64,000 nucleotides of DNA from Tritonibacter scottomollicae. GTDB taxonomy: Bacteria > Pseudomonadota > Alphaproteobacteria > Rhodobacterales > Rhodobacteraceae. The translations under genes and the position numbers were made by a program. Shown in pieces: positions 17,674-27,620 of the stretch; within the stretch, counting starts at the first letter, position 1, and each line of letters starts with the position of its first letter. Location of the stretch: contig NZ_PVUF01000002.1 of assembly GCF_003003215.1 (NCBI RefSeq), forward strand, positions 310,001-374,000. The letters run 5' to 3'. The notes under the pieces were generated by a model that was given only the letters and a program-made list of their open reading frames with translations, made no database searches and was not told the origin of the DNA.

Positions 17674-17747
17674 CGAATGGCTCCGGGTCTGCGGGCAAGG
17701 GATGAGTCGAGCCTAATCCTGAAGTGCCGCCAACCCAATAGGGCGCA

Positions 17748-18818
17748 TTAGCGCATTTCAGCCTGAACCAGATCAAATGCCTTTCGCATGACGGTTGGCA
17801 AGTCCGAGGGTCGGAAATCGTGACGTTTGACGATCTCTTGTCCGGCAGAGAGCTGAAAGTCGAGCGGTAATTCCGTGACGCGTACCTGCAGGATAAGATG
17901 AAAATGGGTGAAGGTATGGCGAACTTCGGCACCGAGATCTCGCCAATTGGCGGCAAAGGGGGGCGCCTCTTGAGGGCTCTCGTTCCAATCTGACCCGGGC
18001 CACCCGAGCATCCCTCCCAACAGCCCCTTGTCCGGGCGTCGTTCCAGCAACCAGTCACCCTCCGAGGATCGAGCGAGGTAGATGTATCCGAGCCTGGTTG
18101 GTTTGGGCTTCCTCGGTGTCTTCTTTGGCAGTTCAGCAGCGGTGCCTTCAACGCGGGCCTGACATGGGGCACGCCAGGGGCAGATGCCGCAGGCCGGTGA
18201 TTTTGGGGTGCAGATCGTCGCGCCAAGGTCCATGACCGCCTGCGCATAGTCTCCGGGGCGGTTTTCGGGCGTCAGCTGTGCGGCGTGATCTTTCAGGACG
18301 GGTTTTATGCCGGGCAAGGGGGTGTGTTCGTCATGCAAACGGGCCATGACACGCTCGACGTTGCCATCCAGCACCGTTTCCTGCCGGTCAAAGGCGATCG
18401 CTGATATCGCCGCCGCCGTATAAGGTCCGATGCCCGGAAGTGCGATCAAACCATCGTAAGTGTCAGGAAAGACCCCCGCGTGATCGGCCGTTACCACACG
18501 GGCGCATTTCAGCAAATTTCGGGCACGGGCATAGTAGCCAAGTCCTGCCCACTCGCCCATGACGTCGGCATCCGCCGCTGCGGCCAGATCAGTGACACGC
18601 GGCCAGCGCCGCGTGAAGCGCTCAAAGTAGTCTTTTACGGCGGCCACGGTTGTTTGCTGCAGCATCACCTCGCTCAGCCAAATCCGATAGGGATCGGGGC
18701 GCACACCTGTCGCGCGATCACCCGGGCCAACCCGCCAGGGCATCTGACGGGCATGGACATCATACCAGGCCAACAGTTCCTGGCTGAGTGTCTCTGGATG
18801 CACGGAGAGGTCACGCAT
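17748..18818 (-). CDS. mutY: A/G-specific adenine glycosylase MutY
   Basis: Removes adenine mispaired with 8-oxoguanine. The 356-residue protein has catalytic E50 in SEVMLQQTT, the helix-hairpin-helix LPGIGPYTA (about 127-135), catalytic D151 (LDGNVERV), and a 4Fe-4S cluster at C203-x6-C210-x2-C213-x5-C219. A C-terminal NUDIX-like domain for recognising the 8-oxoguanine strand follows. It is divergent from the DUF721 gene with 84 bases between, an arrangement conserved in alphaproteobacteria. Confidence 0.95.
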   Translation of the reverse strand: MRDLSVHPETLSQELLAWYDVHARQMPWRVGPGDRATGVRPDPYRIWLSEVMLQQTTVAAVKDYFERFTRRWPRVTDLAAAADADVMGEWAGLGYYARARNLLKCARVVTADHAGVFPDTYDGLIALPGIGPYTAAAISAIAFDRQETVLDGNVERVMARLHDEHTPLPGIKPVLKDHAAQLTPENRPGDYAQAVMDLGATICTPKSPACGICPWRAPCQARVEGTAAELPKKTPRKPKPTRLGYIYLARSSEGDWLLERRPDKGLLGGMLGWPGSDWNESPQEAPPFAANWRDLGAEVRHTFTHFHLILQVRVTELPLDFQLSAGQEIVKRHDFRPSDLPTVMRKAFDLVQAEMR

Positions 18819-18902
18819 TCTTTATCCTTTGGCTTCTGGTTTGGCTGGTCTCTGACGTCCGGCCCTTTACAATAGGGCGAACACACACGCAAAACCACCG
18901 GC

Positions 18903-19424
18903 ATGGCATACAGACGACCCACTACACGCGGCTTTAAACGAACAGGCTCCTTGCTGAATGACCAAATTCGCAAGGCGGGAGAGACCCGTGGTTTCGCGGT
19001 TTCGCGGCTGCTGACCCATTGGGAGGACATCGTCGGTCCGGATCTGGCGGCGATGGCGCGCCCGGTCAAGGTCGGCTACGGGCGTGGCGGTATCGGTGCA
19101 ACGCTGACTGTGCTGACCACGGGCGCCATGGCCCCGATGTTGGAAATGCAAAAAGCGGCGCTGCGTGACAAGGTCAACGCGGTTTATGGCTACAACGCCA
19201 TTTCCAAGCTTCACATCACGCAGACAGCCCCGATCGGCTTTGCGGATGGTCAGGTGGATTTTCGCTATGCGCCGAAAACCCGCAAACAGGCCGAACCCGC
19301 ACCTGAGGATGTTGCGGCGGCCCGGGAGACGGCCACCGGTGTAGAGAACGACGAATTGCGCGCAGCACTCGAGCGGCTTGGGCGCAATGTGATGACACGA
19401 CAAAAAACAAACCGAAAGGGGTAG
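18903..19424 (+). CDS. DUF721 protein, DciA-like
   Basis: A 173-residue protein with the DUF721 fold in residues about 20-125 (VSRLLTHWEDIVGPDLAAM, LTVLTTGAMAPMLEMQK, INAISKL-like region) and a charged, probably flexible C-terminal tail. DUF721 is the domain of DciA, the replicative helicase partner in bacteria that lack DnaC or DnaI. Whether this short copy performs that role is inferred. It is followed 2 bases later by dsbA and is probably co-transcribed. Confidence 0.8.
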   Translation: MAYRRPTTRGFKRTGSLLNDQIRKAGETRGFAVSRLLTHWEDIVGPDLAAMARPVKVGYGRGGIGATLTVLTTGAMAPMLEMQKAALRDKVNAVYGYNAISKLHITQTAPIGFADGQVDFRYAPKTRKQAEPAPEDVAAARETATGVENDELRAALERLGRNVMTRQKTNRKG

Positions 19425-19426
19425 AA

Positions 19427-20119
19427 ATGACCCGTACGATGACAGGTATTTGCGCGGCCGTGGCCGTCGCCGCAGGTGTTTATGCCATGAACAGCTTCTC
19501 GACCCGTCAAGGCGAGACGAGCTTGCTGGACATCCAACTGATTGGCGCAGCCAACGCGCAGGAGAGTGCTGAGGCTGCCGAAGTCGATACCTCCACCATC
19601 GTCGAGATGGTTCAGGGCGCGGAAGATGCGCCTGTCACCATGATCGAGTATGCATCCTACACCTGCCCGCATTGCGCGAGTTTCCACGCGGACGCTTACA
19701 AGAAGCTGAAGGCGGACTACATCGACACTGGCAAAGTGAAGTTCATCTATCGCGAGGTCTACTTCGACCGCTTTGGCCTGTGGGCATCCATGGTTGCCCG
19801 GTGCGGTGGAGAGGAGAAGTTCTTCGGCATCACCGATCTGATCTTCCAACAGCAGTCCGAGTGGACTCGCGCCGGCAATCCGACCGAGATGGTCGAGGCG
19901 TTGAAAAAGATCGGTCGCCTGGCCGGCCTCGACAACGACAAGCTGGAGGCCTGCATGCAGGACGCTACCAAGGCTCAGACACTGGTGGCCTGGTATCAGG
20001 AAAACGCGACCAAAGACGAAGTGCAGTCCACTCCGTCCTTCGTCCTGAACGGAACCAAGGTGTCGAACCAGTCCTACGAAGACATGAAGGCACTGATCGA
20101 CGCAGAGCTCGAAGGCTAA
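19427..20119 (+). CDS. DsbA-family thiol:disulfide oxidoreductase
   Basis: A periplasmic thioredoxin-fold protein of 230 residues that introduces or isomerises disulfides. It has an N-terminal export signal or anchor (about residues 5-22), an active site C80-P-H-C83 and a cis-proline loop STPSF. The CPHC motif is that of classical DsbA. AAAGGGG precedes the ATG. It lies 2 bases behind the DUF721 gene and converges on lpxK, with 36 bases between the two stop codons and no clear terminator. Confidence 0.92.
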   Translation: MTRTMTGICAAVAVAAGVYAMNSFSTRQGETSLLDIQLIGAANAQESAEAAEVDTSTIVEMVQGAEDAPVTMIEYASYTCPHCASFHADAYKKLKADYIDTGKVKFIYREVYFDRFGLWASMVARCGGEEKFFGITDLIFQQQSEWTRAGNPTEMVEALKKIGRLAGLDNDKLEACMQDATKAQTLVAWYQENATKDEVQSTPSFVLNGTKVSNQSYEDMKALIDAELEG

Positions 20120-20155
20120 CCTTCTATCGTTCTTATGATAATCCGCGCCGTTCTC

Positions 20156-21157
20156 TCATGCAGGGGGCGGCGCGATTTCCTTCAGGCGGGTGAGCAGCAT
20201 GTCGGCCTCGGGTATCTGTAGGCGGACCGGCAGGGTGATCACCTTGCGTCGAAAGCTGTCAGGCAACCGCACGGCGTCTTTCTCCGTGGTAACGAGTTGC
20301 GCACCAAGCAGGCGCGCTTCCTGTTCCAGCCGGGTCAGCAGCGCCGGAGCCAGAGTTTGATGGTCATCCAATGCCTCCGCGCGGCGAAGGTCTGCGCCAA
20401 GGCCGCGCAGGGTGGCAAAGAACTTTTCCGGATGCCCGATGCCGGCAAAGGCGAGCACCTTGGTGCCTTGCCATGGCATTCCGGTTGGCAACGGGGCGAC
20501 GCGCCCCTCGACATGAGGGACGGTGATCGCCGGTCCCCAAAGGGTGCGAAAGTCGTTCTGTGCAGCGGTGTTACCCAGTGACAGCACAACATCCGCCCGC
20601 TTCAACCCGACATCGACTGGTTCTCTCAATGGTCCTGCCGGCAGGCAGCGCCCGTTGCCGAATCCGCGTTGGGCATCGACCACGATGATCGAAAAATCCT
20701 TTGCGACGGATGGGTTTTGGAACCCATCGTCCATCAGGATCACGCTAGCGCCAGAGTTTGCCGCAGCTTCGACGCCTGCGCTCCGCTCCTTGGCCACCCA
20801 GACTTCGCCGAAGGCGGCCATCAGGAGTGGTTCATCGCCGACATCTGCTGCGGAATGGTGCCTCGGGTCCACTTGCACCGGCCCGTCGAGCCGCCCGCCA
20901 TATCCGCGTGACACGACGTGAACGGAATGTCCGGCTGCGCCGAGCTGCTCCATCAACCAGATGACTGTCGGAGTCTTGCCCGTGCCGCCCGCGTTCAGGT
21001 TGCCGACGCAGATCACCGGAACCGCGCCTTGCAGCGCGGTGCCCTTGCGCAGACGTGCAGCAGTGGCGCGCGCATAGAGCGCACCCAACGGTGACAGAGC
21101 GCAGGCCCGCAGGTCAAAGACCCCCGGTGGCCTGTTCCAGAATTCAGGTGGCCGCAT
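20156..21157 (-). CDS. lpxK: Tetraacyldisaccharide 4'-kinase LpxK
   Basis: Phosphorylates the lipid A disaccharide at the 4' position on the inner membrane. The 333-residue protein has the LpxK Walker A motif NAGGTGKTP (about residues 55-63), [15 protein letters not shown] and [11 protein letters not shown], all family landmarks. The ATG at 21157 is preceded by AAGGTG at good spacing; a GTG at 21169 is also in frame. It overlaps the WaaA-like gene by 14 bases and is the last gene of the pmbA-cysQ-waaA-lpxK operon. Confidence 0.95.
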   Translation of the reverse strand: MRPPEFWNRPPGVFDLRACALSPLGALYARATAARLRKGTALQGAVPVICVGNLNAGGTGKTPTVIWLMEQLGAAGHSVHVVSRGYGGRLDGPVQVDPRHHSAADVGDEPLLMAAFGEVWVAKERSAGVEAAANSGASVILMDDGFQNPSVAKDFSIIVVDAQRGFGNGRCLPAGPLREPVDVGLKRADVVLSLGNTAAQNDFRTLWGPAITVPHVEGRVAPLPTGMPWQGTKVLAFAGIGHPEKFFATLRGLGADLRRAEALDDHQTLAPALLTRLEQEARLLGAQLVTTEKDAVRLPDSFRRKVITLPVRLQIPEADMLLTRLKEIAPPPA

Positions 21158-22340
21158 CGTTGATTTCACCTTGGTCCAGAAGATCCTGAATCTTGTCGAG
21201 GAGATTGTCTGTCATGACCGCACCTTCGGTCACGACCTGCCAACCTGCAAGCGCCATTTCTGCTGCCTTGTCAGGGGAGGAGAGCTGATAGACCGCTTCG
21301 GACAGTTCCTCTTCGCCATGGATGCGCTGGGCAGCTCCCAGTGCCGCCAGGCGATGGTAGGCCTGTGTATGCGTGACAACACCCGGACCATGTAGAATTG
21401 CAGATCCCAAGGCCGCTGCGTTCAATGGGTTGATGCCCTGCGCTCCCCTGATCAGGCTATTGCCGAGAAAACAGAGGGGGCACAGCCGGTACCAAAGGCC
21501 GAGGTCTTCGGTCAGCCCGATTATGACCTGGGTGTGATCCTCCGGCTCCTCGCCCATATCCCAGTCGGCAAAGACAAGCCCCTCTTTTTTCAAAGTATTA
21601 CGCGCAGCGTCGAGATCCTCAAACGTGTCGACAGTGATGACCAGAAGCAAACGATGCAATAGCCGGAGCGTGGCGCGATGCGCCTTTGCCACCGGTTGCA
21701 ACTCGGTCAGCGACAGCCGCGCGCCGAGCCAAACGGGGCGGCTATGGAGTTGAGATTGCAGCCGTGCCAGCTCCTCGTCGTTGCAGCCAGGCGGGCTGGT
21801 CGACTCGAATAGGCGGCCGGACGAGCGGATGCGTTCAGCCGGAACACCCGCGCGCTTCAACCGCTCCGTGACTTCGGTGCCAGGTACGAGGATTTCGGAA
21901 AACCCATTCAATAGCCGGTGCCGTTGATCGGGCAACCAACGCGATGTACGTCCTGGCAATTCATCGGCATCGATGTCGACCAAAACGGAGGGGAGTTTGC
22001 GTTCGCGTATCTGGCGCATCAACACCCGGCGCAGATGACCGCCCGCCCAGATGCAGACATCCGGGTCCCAGTGATCAAGAAAGCTGCGGATATCAGTTGG
22101 CTGCTCGACAGTCAGCGGCCCCAAGGCGATATCGCAACCTTCCGGAATGTGAGAGGGGCGCGCATCCTCCTCCCAGGTGAACATCATCGAGAGGTCAGGG
22201 CGCATGGTCTTCAGACGATGCCCCACATCGCACAGGCCCAGAAACCGTTCCTGTGTTGTCGCATGCGCCCAGACCAGCTCGCCGTCAGGGCGGCTCAGTG
22301 GGGCTGTACCAAATCTATATTCGTCTTCGCGCCAGGGCAT
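21144..22340 (-). CDS. WaaA/KdtA-like glycosyltransferase (putative Kdo transferase)
   Basis: A 398-residue protein related to 3-deoxy-manno-octulosonate transferase, the enzyme that adds Kdo to lipid A. The catalytic glutamate position is kept (E31 in TTQER, aligning with SVGE of WaaA), as are the [18 protein letters not shown] region and the [11 protein letters not shown] stretch in the C-terminal domain. It lacks the N-terminal membrane anchor of typical WaaA and is divergent. It sits next to lpxK, which supports a lipopolysaccharide role. A second, classical waaA may exist elsewhere in the genome, so the exact sugar and acceptor are uncertain. It starts one base inside the cysQ stop (TGATG). 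Confidence 0.78.
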   Translation of the reverse strand: MPWREDEYRFGTAPLSRPDGELVWAHATTQERFLGLCDVGHRLKTMRPDLSMMFTWEEDARPSHIPEGCDIALGPLTVEQPTDIRSFLDHWDPDVCIWAGGHLRRVLMRQIRERKLPSVLVDIDADELPGRTSRWLPDQRHRLLNGFSEILVPGTEVTERLKRAGVPAERIRSSGRLFESTSPPGCNDEELARLQSQLHSRPVWLGARLSLTELQPVAKAHRATLRLLHRLLLVITVDTFEDLDAARNTLKKEGLVFADWDMGEEPEDHTQVIIGLTEDLGLWYRLCPLCFLGNSLIRGAQGINPLNAAALGSAILHGPGVVTHTQAYHRLAALGAAQRIHGEEELSEAVYQLSSPDKAAEMALAGWQVVTEGAVMTDNLLDKIQDLLDQGEINDAAT

Positions 22341-23140
22341 CAGCTCCGGTTCTCATCCGAACTGTAGACCAGACGGGAGAGCAATTGGCGATGCACCTCC
22401 GGTCCGCCCGCCACGACGCCGTCCTGAAGCGCGTCGGGGCGGTTGAAAACCATGCGCCCACCACAGCGATTGGTTGCCACACCTCCAGCTTCCTCCAGGA
22501 GCAAGACACCTGCGGCGATGTCCCACTCCCAGGTGGGGCGCAGGGTCAGCATCGCATCATAAGTGCCATCGGCCACACGTGCCATTCGATAGGCCAGCGA
22601 TGGGCGATGGCTGCGTTCAAATGCAGGCGGTCCGGCATCGGTCCAATGGTGGGCATCCAGCGCGGATTTGGCGCTCAGCACATGAGCAGCTTCGACATCT
22701 TGAGCAGGACTGGCGTGAATTGGCGTGCCATTGCAGCGTGCGCCCTGACCGGCGGCCGCGGCAAACAGCAGGTCGCGCTGCGGTAGCATGACGACGGCGG
22801 CAACGGGCGCGCCATCCTTCACGATCGCGAGCGAATGCGCCCAGGTTCGAGAGCCATCGGCAAAACTGCGGGTGCCATCGATCGGATCAATGACAAAGAC
22901 ATGTGACCGCGACAGGCGCAGATCATTGTCTTCACTCTCCTCCGATAGCCAACCGTAATCGGGGCGTGCGGCCTGCAGCCGATCCTCGAGATAGCGGTTC
23001 ACGGCGAGGTCGGCTTCGGTTACCGGCCCTGCACCATCGGGCTTGTCCCATTTCTGCGCTTCGGTGCCAACAAATTGCCCCGCGATCTCACCTGCCCGCT
23101 GCGCCGCCGAAATGAGAAGGGACAGATCACTCTCCGGCAA
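22340..23140 (-). CDS. cysQ: 3'(2'),5'-bisphosphate nucleotidase / inositol monophosphatase family (CysQ)
   Basis: A 266-residue magnesium-dependent phosphatase. It has the metal-binding motifs EESED and DPIDGTRSF, and WEWDIAAGVLLLEEAGG near the C-terminus, typical of CysQ, which removes 3'-phosphoadenosine 5'-phosphate left from sulfate assimilation. An inositol phosphatase activity cannot be excluded. It overlaps pmbA by 14 bases at its start and the WaaA-like gene by one base at its end. Confidence 0.85.
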   Translation of the reverse strand: MPESDLSLLISAAQRAGEIAGQFVGTEAQKWDKPDGAGPVTEADLAVNRYLEDRLQAARPDYGWLSEESEDNDLRLSRSHVFVIDPIDGTRSFADGSRTWAHSLAIVKDGAPVAAVVMLPQRDLLFAAAAGQGARCNGTPIHASPAQDVEAAHVLSAKSALDAHHWTDAGPPAFERSHRPSLAYRMARVADGTYDAMLTLRPTWEWDIAAGVLLLEEAGGVATNRCGGRMVFNRPDALQDGVVAGGPEVHRQLLSRLVYSSDENRS

Positions 23141-24473
23141 GTGTCATTCCTTCGAGCAGCAGCGAGGGGACAACACGGGACAGGTAGGTCCGGGCGTCAT
23201 TGGCTGGCACCAGCGTCTTGAGCATGTCGAGCAAGTTGCCCGCGATGGTGACTTCGTTGACCGGATAGGCGATCTCGCCGTTCTCGACCCAGAAGCCCGA
23301 AGCACCGCGCGAATAATCCCCGGTATTGGGATTGATCGTAGAGCCGATCATCGAGGTGACCAACAGGCCGGTGCCCATGTCCCGGATCAACTCGGCGCGC
23401 GTCCGTGTGCCCTGGGTCAGTGCGATATTCCAGTTGGACGGCGAAGGGACGGAACCAATACCACGGGCGGCGTTGCCGGTACTTTCCACCCCCAGCTTGC
23501 GAGCGGACGCCAGATCCATAGTCCAGCCGGTCAAGACCCCGTCCTCAACAATGGCACGTTTTTGGGTCGGAAGCCCTTCGCCGTCAAAGGGACGAGAGCC
23601 GGACATACGTGCACGGTGCGGATCTTCGATCACTGACAGGCTGTCTGGCAGGATCTGCGTACCAAGACCATCCTTCAACCACGATGAGCCCCGCGCGATG
23701 GCCGCGCCATTGGCGGCACTCAGCAAATGGCCGATCAGCGAGGACGAGATGCGTTCGTCGAACAGGACCGGATAGGCCCCGGTCTTGGGGCGGCGGGAAT
23801 TGATACGTTCGATTGCACGGGTGCCTGCGGTATGCCCGACGTCTCCGGCTGCGCGCAGATCGCTCTGAAACGTGCGGGAATCGCCATCATAGTCGCGTTC
23901 CATGCCGCTGCCGGTCCCCGCGATGCCAACGCAGGAGACCGATCGGCTGGTGCGCGCGTAGCCTCCGGAGAACCCATTGCTCGCGGCGAGATGGATGTCA
24001 TGCCGACCGTAGCCCGCAGCGGCGGATTGGACCTGCGTGATCCCCTCGATGGCCGCGCAGGCCGCCTCGGCGGTCAAGGCGTCTTGCTGCAACTGGTCCG
24101 GTGCTGGTTCCGCGCTGGGGTCTGCCATCTCAAGTGCGGCCAGATCCCAGGACTGGGCCAACTGTTCGGCATCCGCCAATCCCGCATAGGGATCTTCCGG
24201 TGCCTCGCGCGCCATCGCCACAGCGCGCTCCGCCATGGCGGTCAGTGTTTCGGTGCGTGTGTCGGACGAGGACACTTGCGCCTGTCGTTGTCCGACAAAT
24301 ACGCGCAGCCCGATATCCACCCCTTCGGAGCGTTCCGCGTGTTCCAGGGTGCCGTCGCGGACTTCGATGGAGAGGGAGCTGCCCTCGGCGGCCATTGCAT
24401 CGGCGGAATCAGCGCCCGCCTTGCGCGCTGCGTCGAGCAGGGCGTGGCAGAGGGTTTGCGGAGTTTGGGTCAT
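23127..24473 (-). CDS. pmbA: PmbA/TldE-family metalloprotease subunit
   Basis: A 448-residue member of the TldD/PmbA family. TldD and TldE (PmbA) form a complex that breaks down unfolded peptides and processes modified peptides. The sequence lacks the HExxxH zinc motif of TldD, as expected for the PmbA partner, and has the typical ARGSSWLKDGLG, EGLPTQKRAIVEDGVL and GNLLDML stretches. The ATG at 24473 is preceded by AAGGTG; the longer reading to 24584 crosses a terminator-like hairpin and is rejected. First gene of the cysQ-lpxK operon. Confidence 0.92.
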   Translation of the reverse strand: MTQTPQTLCHALLDAARKAGADSADAMAAEGSSLSIEVRDGTLEHAERSEGVDIGLRVFVGQRQAQVSSSDTRTETLTAMAERAVAMAREAPEDPYAGLADAEQLAQSWDLAALEMADPSAEPAPDQLQQDALTAEAACAAIEGITQVQSAAAGYGRHDIHLAASNGFSGGYARTSRSVSCVGIAGTGSGMERDYDGDSRTFQSDLRAAGDVGHTAGTRAIERINSRRPKTGAYPVLFDERISSSLIGHLLSAANGAAIARGSSWLKDGLGTQILPDSLSVIEDPHRARMSGSRPFDGEGLPTQKRAIVEDGVLTGWTMDLASARKLGVESTGNAARGIGSVPSPSNWNIALTQGTRTRAELIRDMGTGLLVTSMIGSTINPNTGDYSRGASGFWVENGEIAYPVNEVTIAGNLLDMLKTLVPANDARTYLSRVVPSLLLEGMTLAGE

Positions 24474-24546
24474 GTGCACCTTCACGTATGAGCGGCAATG
24501 CTCCAGAGCTAGCCAGACCGCCGGGCTATCGCAAGGGCTGAGCACC

Positions 24547-24577
24547 ATAAAAAGAGGCCGCCCCGGCAGGAGCGGCC
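24547..24577 (-). terminator. Rho-independent terminator of the DUF2125 gene
   Basis: On the minus strand GGCCGCTCC pairs with GGGGCGGCC (one wobble) across a 4-base loop, followed by CTCTTTTTAT. It separates the DUF2125 gene from the pmbA operon. Confidence 0.85.
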
Positions 24578-24607
24578 CCATCACATGTAGGCAAAGGCCC
24601 GATGCGA

Positions 24608-26122
24608 TTACTTCAGGCGCTGACCATTGGCGAGCAAGTGACCTTCGTCGTTGACTTCGATTTTCGAGGTCAGCGTGTCATCACCGGCCGGGACAGCAAA
24701 CATGCCCATCATCATGCGTGCACCCATGGCGTCATCCTCGGACAGGAGACCCATTCCGATCAGCTTTTCGATCAGCGCGTTTGCACCCACCAACTGCAGG
24801 TTGGCCTCACCGGAAGGTGCCGGCATCCCGTCAAAGCTCTCCAGATCGCTGTTGTCGAAGGTGAAGTCACCGGTGCCGGTCAGTTCTGCACCCGCGGCGG
24901 ACAGCAGCACTTCGTTGATTTTCAGCGAGTTCACTTCCCCCGGAACCTCTTCGCCGTCCTCGACTGCGGCCATTTGTTCTTCATCGGTCAGGTCAAAGAA
25001 CAGTTTGCCGGTACCGGTCAGGTCAACAACCAGGTTGGCCGGATCATGCGGCAGCTCGCCAGTCGGATCGATCAGACCCCAGAGCATTTCCGGAACCGCA
25101 AATTCGCGCAGCGCGAGACCGAGAGCAAAATCCTGCTCTTCTTCGGATTTTGTCAGCGGCATCGCAAAGTTCACGCCCATCTCGGCCATGCTCAGCGAGA
25201 TCGGGAACGGGAAGTCGGAGCCGGTCATGTTCAACGTCGTGTCGGATTGGATGACGTCGTAGGTCAGGCCTTCGGGGCTGAGGCCGATGTTGAACTCGCC
25301 GCCGTTCGAGGTGGTCTGTATCTCGAAGTTGTCAGAGCCGTCGGAGCCTTTCGCGTTGCTGCTGCCGGACTCGAAGGTGAATTTGCCATCGTAGGCCATG
25401 CCTGCGTTCAGCATCGCCGAGACATCAGAGGGATCTTCAAGCTCGGGCACGATGGCGTCGCCGTCGAAGTTCACACCCTCGATCACGCCGTTGAAGGCCG
25501 CCCCGTCGTCACCTTCAGGGTCCTGGAACATGAAATCATAGGCCAGGGACGCGACGGTCATGGATTGGGTGTAGGATCGCAAGTCACCAATTTTCATCAC
25601 CGTGTTGCTGGCAATGTCATTCATGGTGAGGGTCAGGGCCGCGACGTCAGTGGGGACGGCTTCGCCTTCGATCACGAGGTCGTTGAGCGTGATGGTGCCT
25701 TTATCGACAGCGTAGCTATACTCCATTTCGGAAGTGTCGCCGCTGACGACCATCGGGCTGCCGTCATGGGTGTAGAGCAAGCTGCCGGTGACGGCTTCGC
25801 CATCGGAATTGACATCAAATGCCATCGGGAATTCGGCTGGCATCACGACATTCACGCTGCCATCGCCATTTTCAACGAAATCCAGCGCGCCCATGGTCAC
25901 GGAGACGGTATCACCGTCGATGTCCATCGACATTGCGATGTCGGTGACTTTGAGTGTACCGTTTTCGAACGCCTCTGATGCGGTCACGTCATATCCGGTG
26001 TCGGACATGTAGGATTTCCAGTCAGACCAGACATCCTGAGCGCTCAGATCGGCGTGCGCCGCCTGGGCGATAAGCAGTATTGGGGCAACGGCGCCCAGGC
26101 CACGAAAAAGAGAAACAGACAT
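24608..26122 (-). CDS. Exported DUF2125 protein
   Basis: A 504-residue acidic protein with a signal peptide (MSVSLFRGLGAVAPILLIAQ, cleavage expected after AHA) and then beta-rich repeats of alternating hydrophobic and acidic residues. This layout and the VDLTGTGKLFFDLTDEEQ region match DUF2125 proteins, which are common in Rhodobacteraceae and have no established function. It probably sits in the periplasm or outer membrane face; any link to AsmA-like proteins would be a guess. The ATG at 26122 has AGGAAAGG upstream. Single gene with its own terminator. Confidence 0.85.
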   Translation of the reverse strand: MSVSLFRGLGAVAPILLIAQAAHADLSAQDVWSDWKSYMSDTGYDVTASEAFENGTLKVTDIAMSMDIDGDTVSVTMGALDFVENGDGSVNVVMPAEFPMAFDVNSDGEAVTGSLLYTHDGSPMVVSGDTSEMEYSYAVDKGTITLNDLVIEGEAVPTDVAALTLTMNDIASNTVMKIGDLRSYTQSMTVASLAYDFMFQDPEGDDGAAFNGVIEGVNFDGDAIVPELEDPSDVSAMLNAGMAYDGKFTFESGSSNAKGSDGSDNFEIQTTSNGGEFNIGLSPEGLTYDVIQSDTTLNMTGSDFPFPISLSMAEMGVNFAMPLTKSEEEQDFALGLALREFAVPEMLWGLIDPTGELPHDPANLVVDLTGTGKLFFDLTDEEQMAAVEDGEEVPGEVNSLKINEVLLSAAGAELTGTGDFTFDNSDLESFDGMPAPSGEANLQLVGANALIEKLIGMGLLSEDDAMGARMMMGMFAVPAGDDTLTSKIEVNDEGHLLANGQRLK

Positions 26123-26256
26123 AAGAAGAACCTTTCCTAGCGAAGAGTTGGGGCGAACCTCTCCGCTCGCGCGGGTGTGGTCAAGGGAGCCAATGACTGG
26201 ACCGTTCCCCCCAAAGCAGATTAACACATAAGCAAACGAAGATTTGGAGACAATTT

Positions 26257-27006
26257 ATGGATATCGCGGGTAAGACAGTTGTCATTTCAGGGGCGAGCCG
26301 GGGCATCGGAGCGGATGCAGCAAGGGTTTTCGCCGCTTCTGGTGCAAATGTCGCGCTTCTTGCGCGCAGCGCTGATGCGCTCACCGAACTGGCGGCAGAG
26401 ATAGGCGAAAAAGCGCTCGCGCTGGCCTGCGATGTGTCCGACTACGCGGCGGTTGAGGCGGCATTTGCCAAAACCAAGGACGTTTTCGGCAGCCTTGATG
26501 TGCTGATTTGCAACGCTGGCCTGATCGACCCGATCGACCGTTTGGCGGATGCATCCCCGGCGCATTGGGCGCAGTTGATCAATGTGAACATCACCGGCGT
26601 TTTCAATATGATGCACGCAGGCTTGCCGCATCTGAAGGCGGCGGGTGGCGGCTCTGTGCTGACCATCGGATCTGGCGCGTCGCAGCGGCCTCTGGAAGGT
26701 TGGAGCGCCTATTGCACCTCCAAGGCGGGCGCGGCGATGCTGACTGAAGCGCTGCATCTGGAGGAAGGTGAAAACGGCATTCGGGTTATGGGATTGTCGC
26801 CGGGCACGGTGGCCACCCAGATGCAGCGCGACATCAAGGCCAGCGGTCTCAATCCGGTAAGCCAGCTGGACTGGGAGGATCACATCCCGGCGGAATGGCC
26901 TGCGCGTACGCTTCTGTGGATGTGCAGCCCCGATGCCGACGAATTCATCGGCACCGAGATCTCCCTGCGCGATGAGACCATCCGCACGCGAGTCGGCCTG
27001 ACATGA
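26257..27006 (+). CDS. Short-chain dehydrogenase/reductase
   Basis: A 249-residue NAD(P)-dependent classical SDR. It has GASRGIG at residues 11-17 for the cofactor, the NAG motif, a serine in TIGSGAS and the catalytic pair YCTSK. The substrate is not predictable. It overlaps the next crotonase-fold gene as ATGA, so the two act together, perhaps on an acyl-CoA. It is divergent from the DUF2125 gene with 134 bases between. Confidence 0.9.
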   Translation: MDIAGKTVVISGASRGIGADAARVFAASGANVALLARSADALTELAAEIGEKALALACDVSDYAAVEAAFAKTKDVFGSLDVLICNAGLIDPIDRLADASPAHWAQLINVNITGVFNMMHAGLPHLKAAGGGSVLTIGSGASQRPLEGWSAYCTSKAGAAMLTEALHLEEGENGIRVMGLSPGTVATQMQRDIKASGLNPVSQLDWEDHIPAEWPARTLLWMCSPDADEFIGTEISLRDETIRTRVGLT

Positions 27007-27620
27007 TCGAACGCCATCAGGATTCGCGCGGTTTGCTGACCCTGCGCCTCAACCGTCCGGAGAAAGCCAACGCCCTGACGCCGGACATGCTGCAGCAGTT
27101 GATTGCTGTCTTGCGTGGGGCCGAGGGCGCGCGGGCCGTGATCCTGACCGGCACGGGCAAGGTGTTTAGCGCCGGTGCGGATCTTGATGCCGCGAAGGCC
27201 GGGCTGGCCACCTCGCCCCTGTGGGAGGAGCTGTCCGCGACGCTGGCGGAGATGCCCTGCCTGAAGGTAGCGGCCCTCAACGGCACGCTTGCGGGCGGTG
27301 CCAACGGCATGGCGCTGGCTTGCGATCTCCGCATTGCGGTGCCTTCGGCCAAGGTCTTTTATCCGGTGATGCAACTGGGCTACCTGCCACAGCCCTCGGA
27401 TGCGGCCCGGATGCGGGCACTGATCGGCCCGGCGCGCACCAAGATGGTGCTGGCGGCAGGACAGAAGCTCTCCGCGCAGGAGGCCTATGACTACGGGCTG
27501 ATCGACCGCATCGTGGCGCCGGAGGACCTGTTGCAGACCGCTGAAGCATTGGTGGAACCGTCCTTGGCGGCAGATCCCGAAGTTGCCCGCGCGATCCTGC
27601 AAGCCTGCGCGCCGACCTAG
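27003..27620 (+). CDS. Enoyl-CoA hydratase/isomerase-fold protein lacking both usual catalytic glutamates
   Basis: A short (205-residue) crotonase-family protein; typical hydratases have about 255 residues. The oxyanion-hole motifs SAGADL (about 56-61) and the GGANGMA region (98-104) are present. Compared with the mitochondrial hydratase, the two catalytic glutamates are replaced: G102 where GGGCELAM has Glu, and V122 where GQPEILLG has Glu. It is therefore unlikely to hydrate enoyl-CoA in the usual way; an isomerase, decarboxylase or hydrolase activity is possible. It is translationally coupled to the SDR. Its stop overlaps the stop of the convergent HNH gene by 2 bases. Confidence 0.82.
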   Translation: MIERHQDSRGLLTLRLNRPEKANALTPDMLQQLIAVLRGAEGARAVILTGTGKVFSAGADLDAAKAGLATSPLWEELSATLAEMPCLKVAALNGTLAGGANGMALACDLRIAVPSAKVFYPVMQLGYLPQPSDAARMRALIGPARTKMVLAAGQKLSAQEAYDYGLIDRIVAPEDLLQTAEALVEPSLAADPEVARAILQACAPT

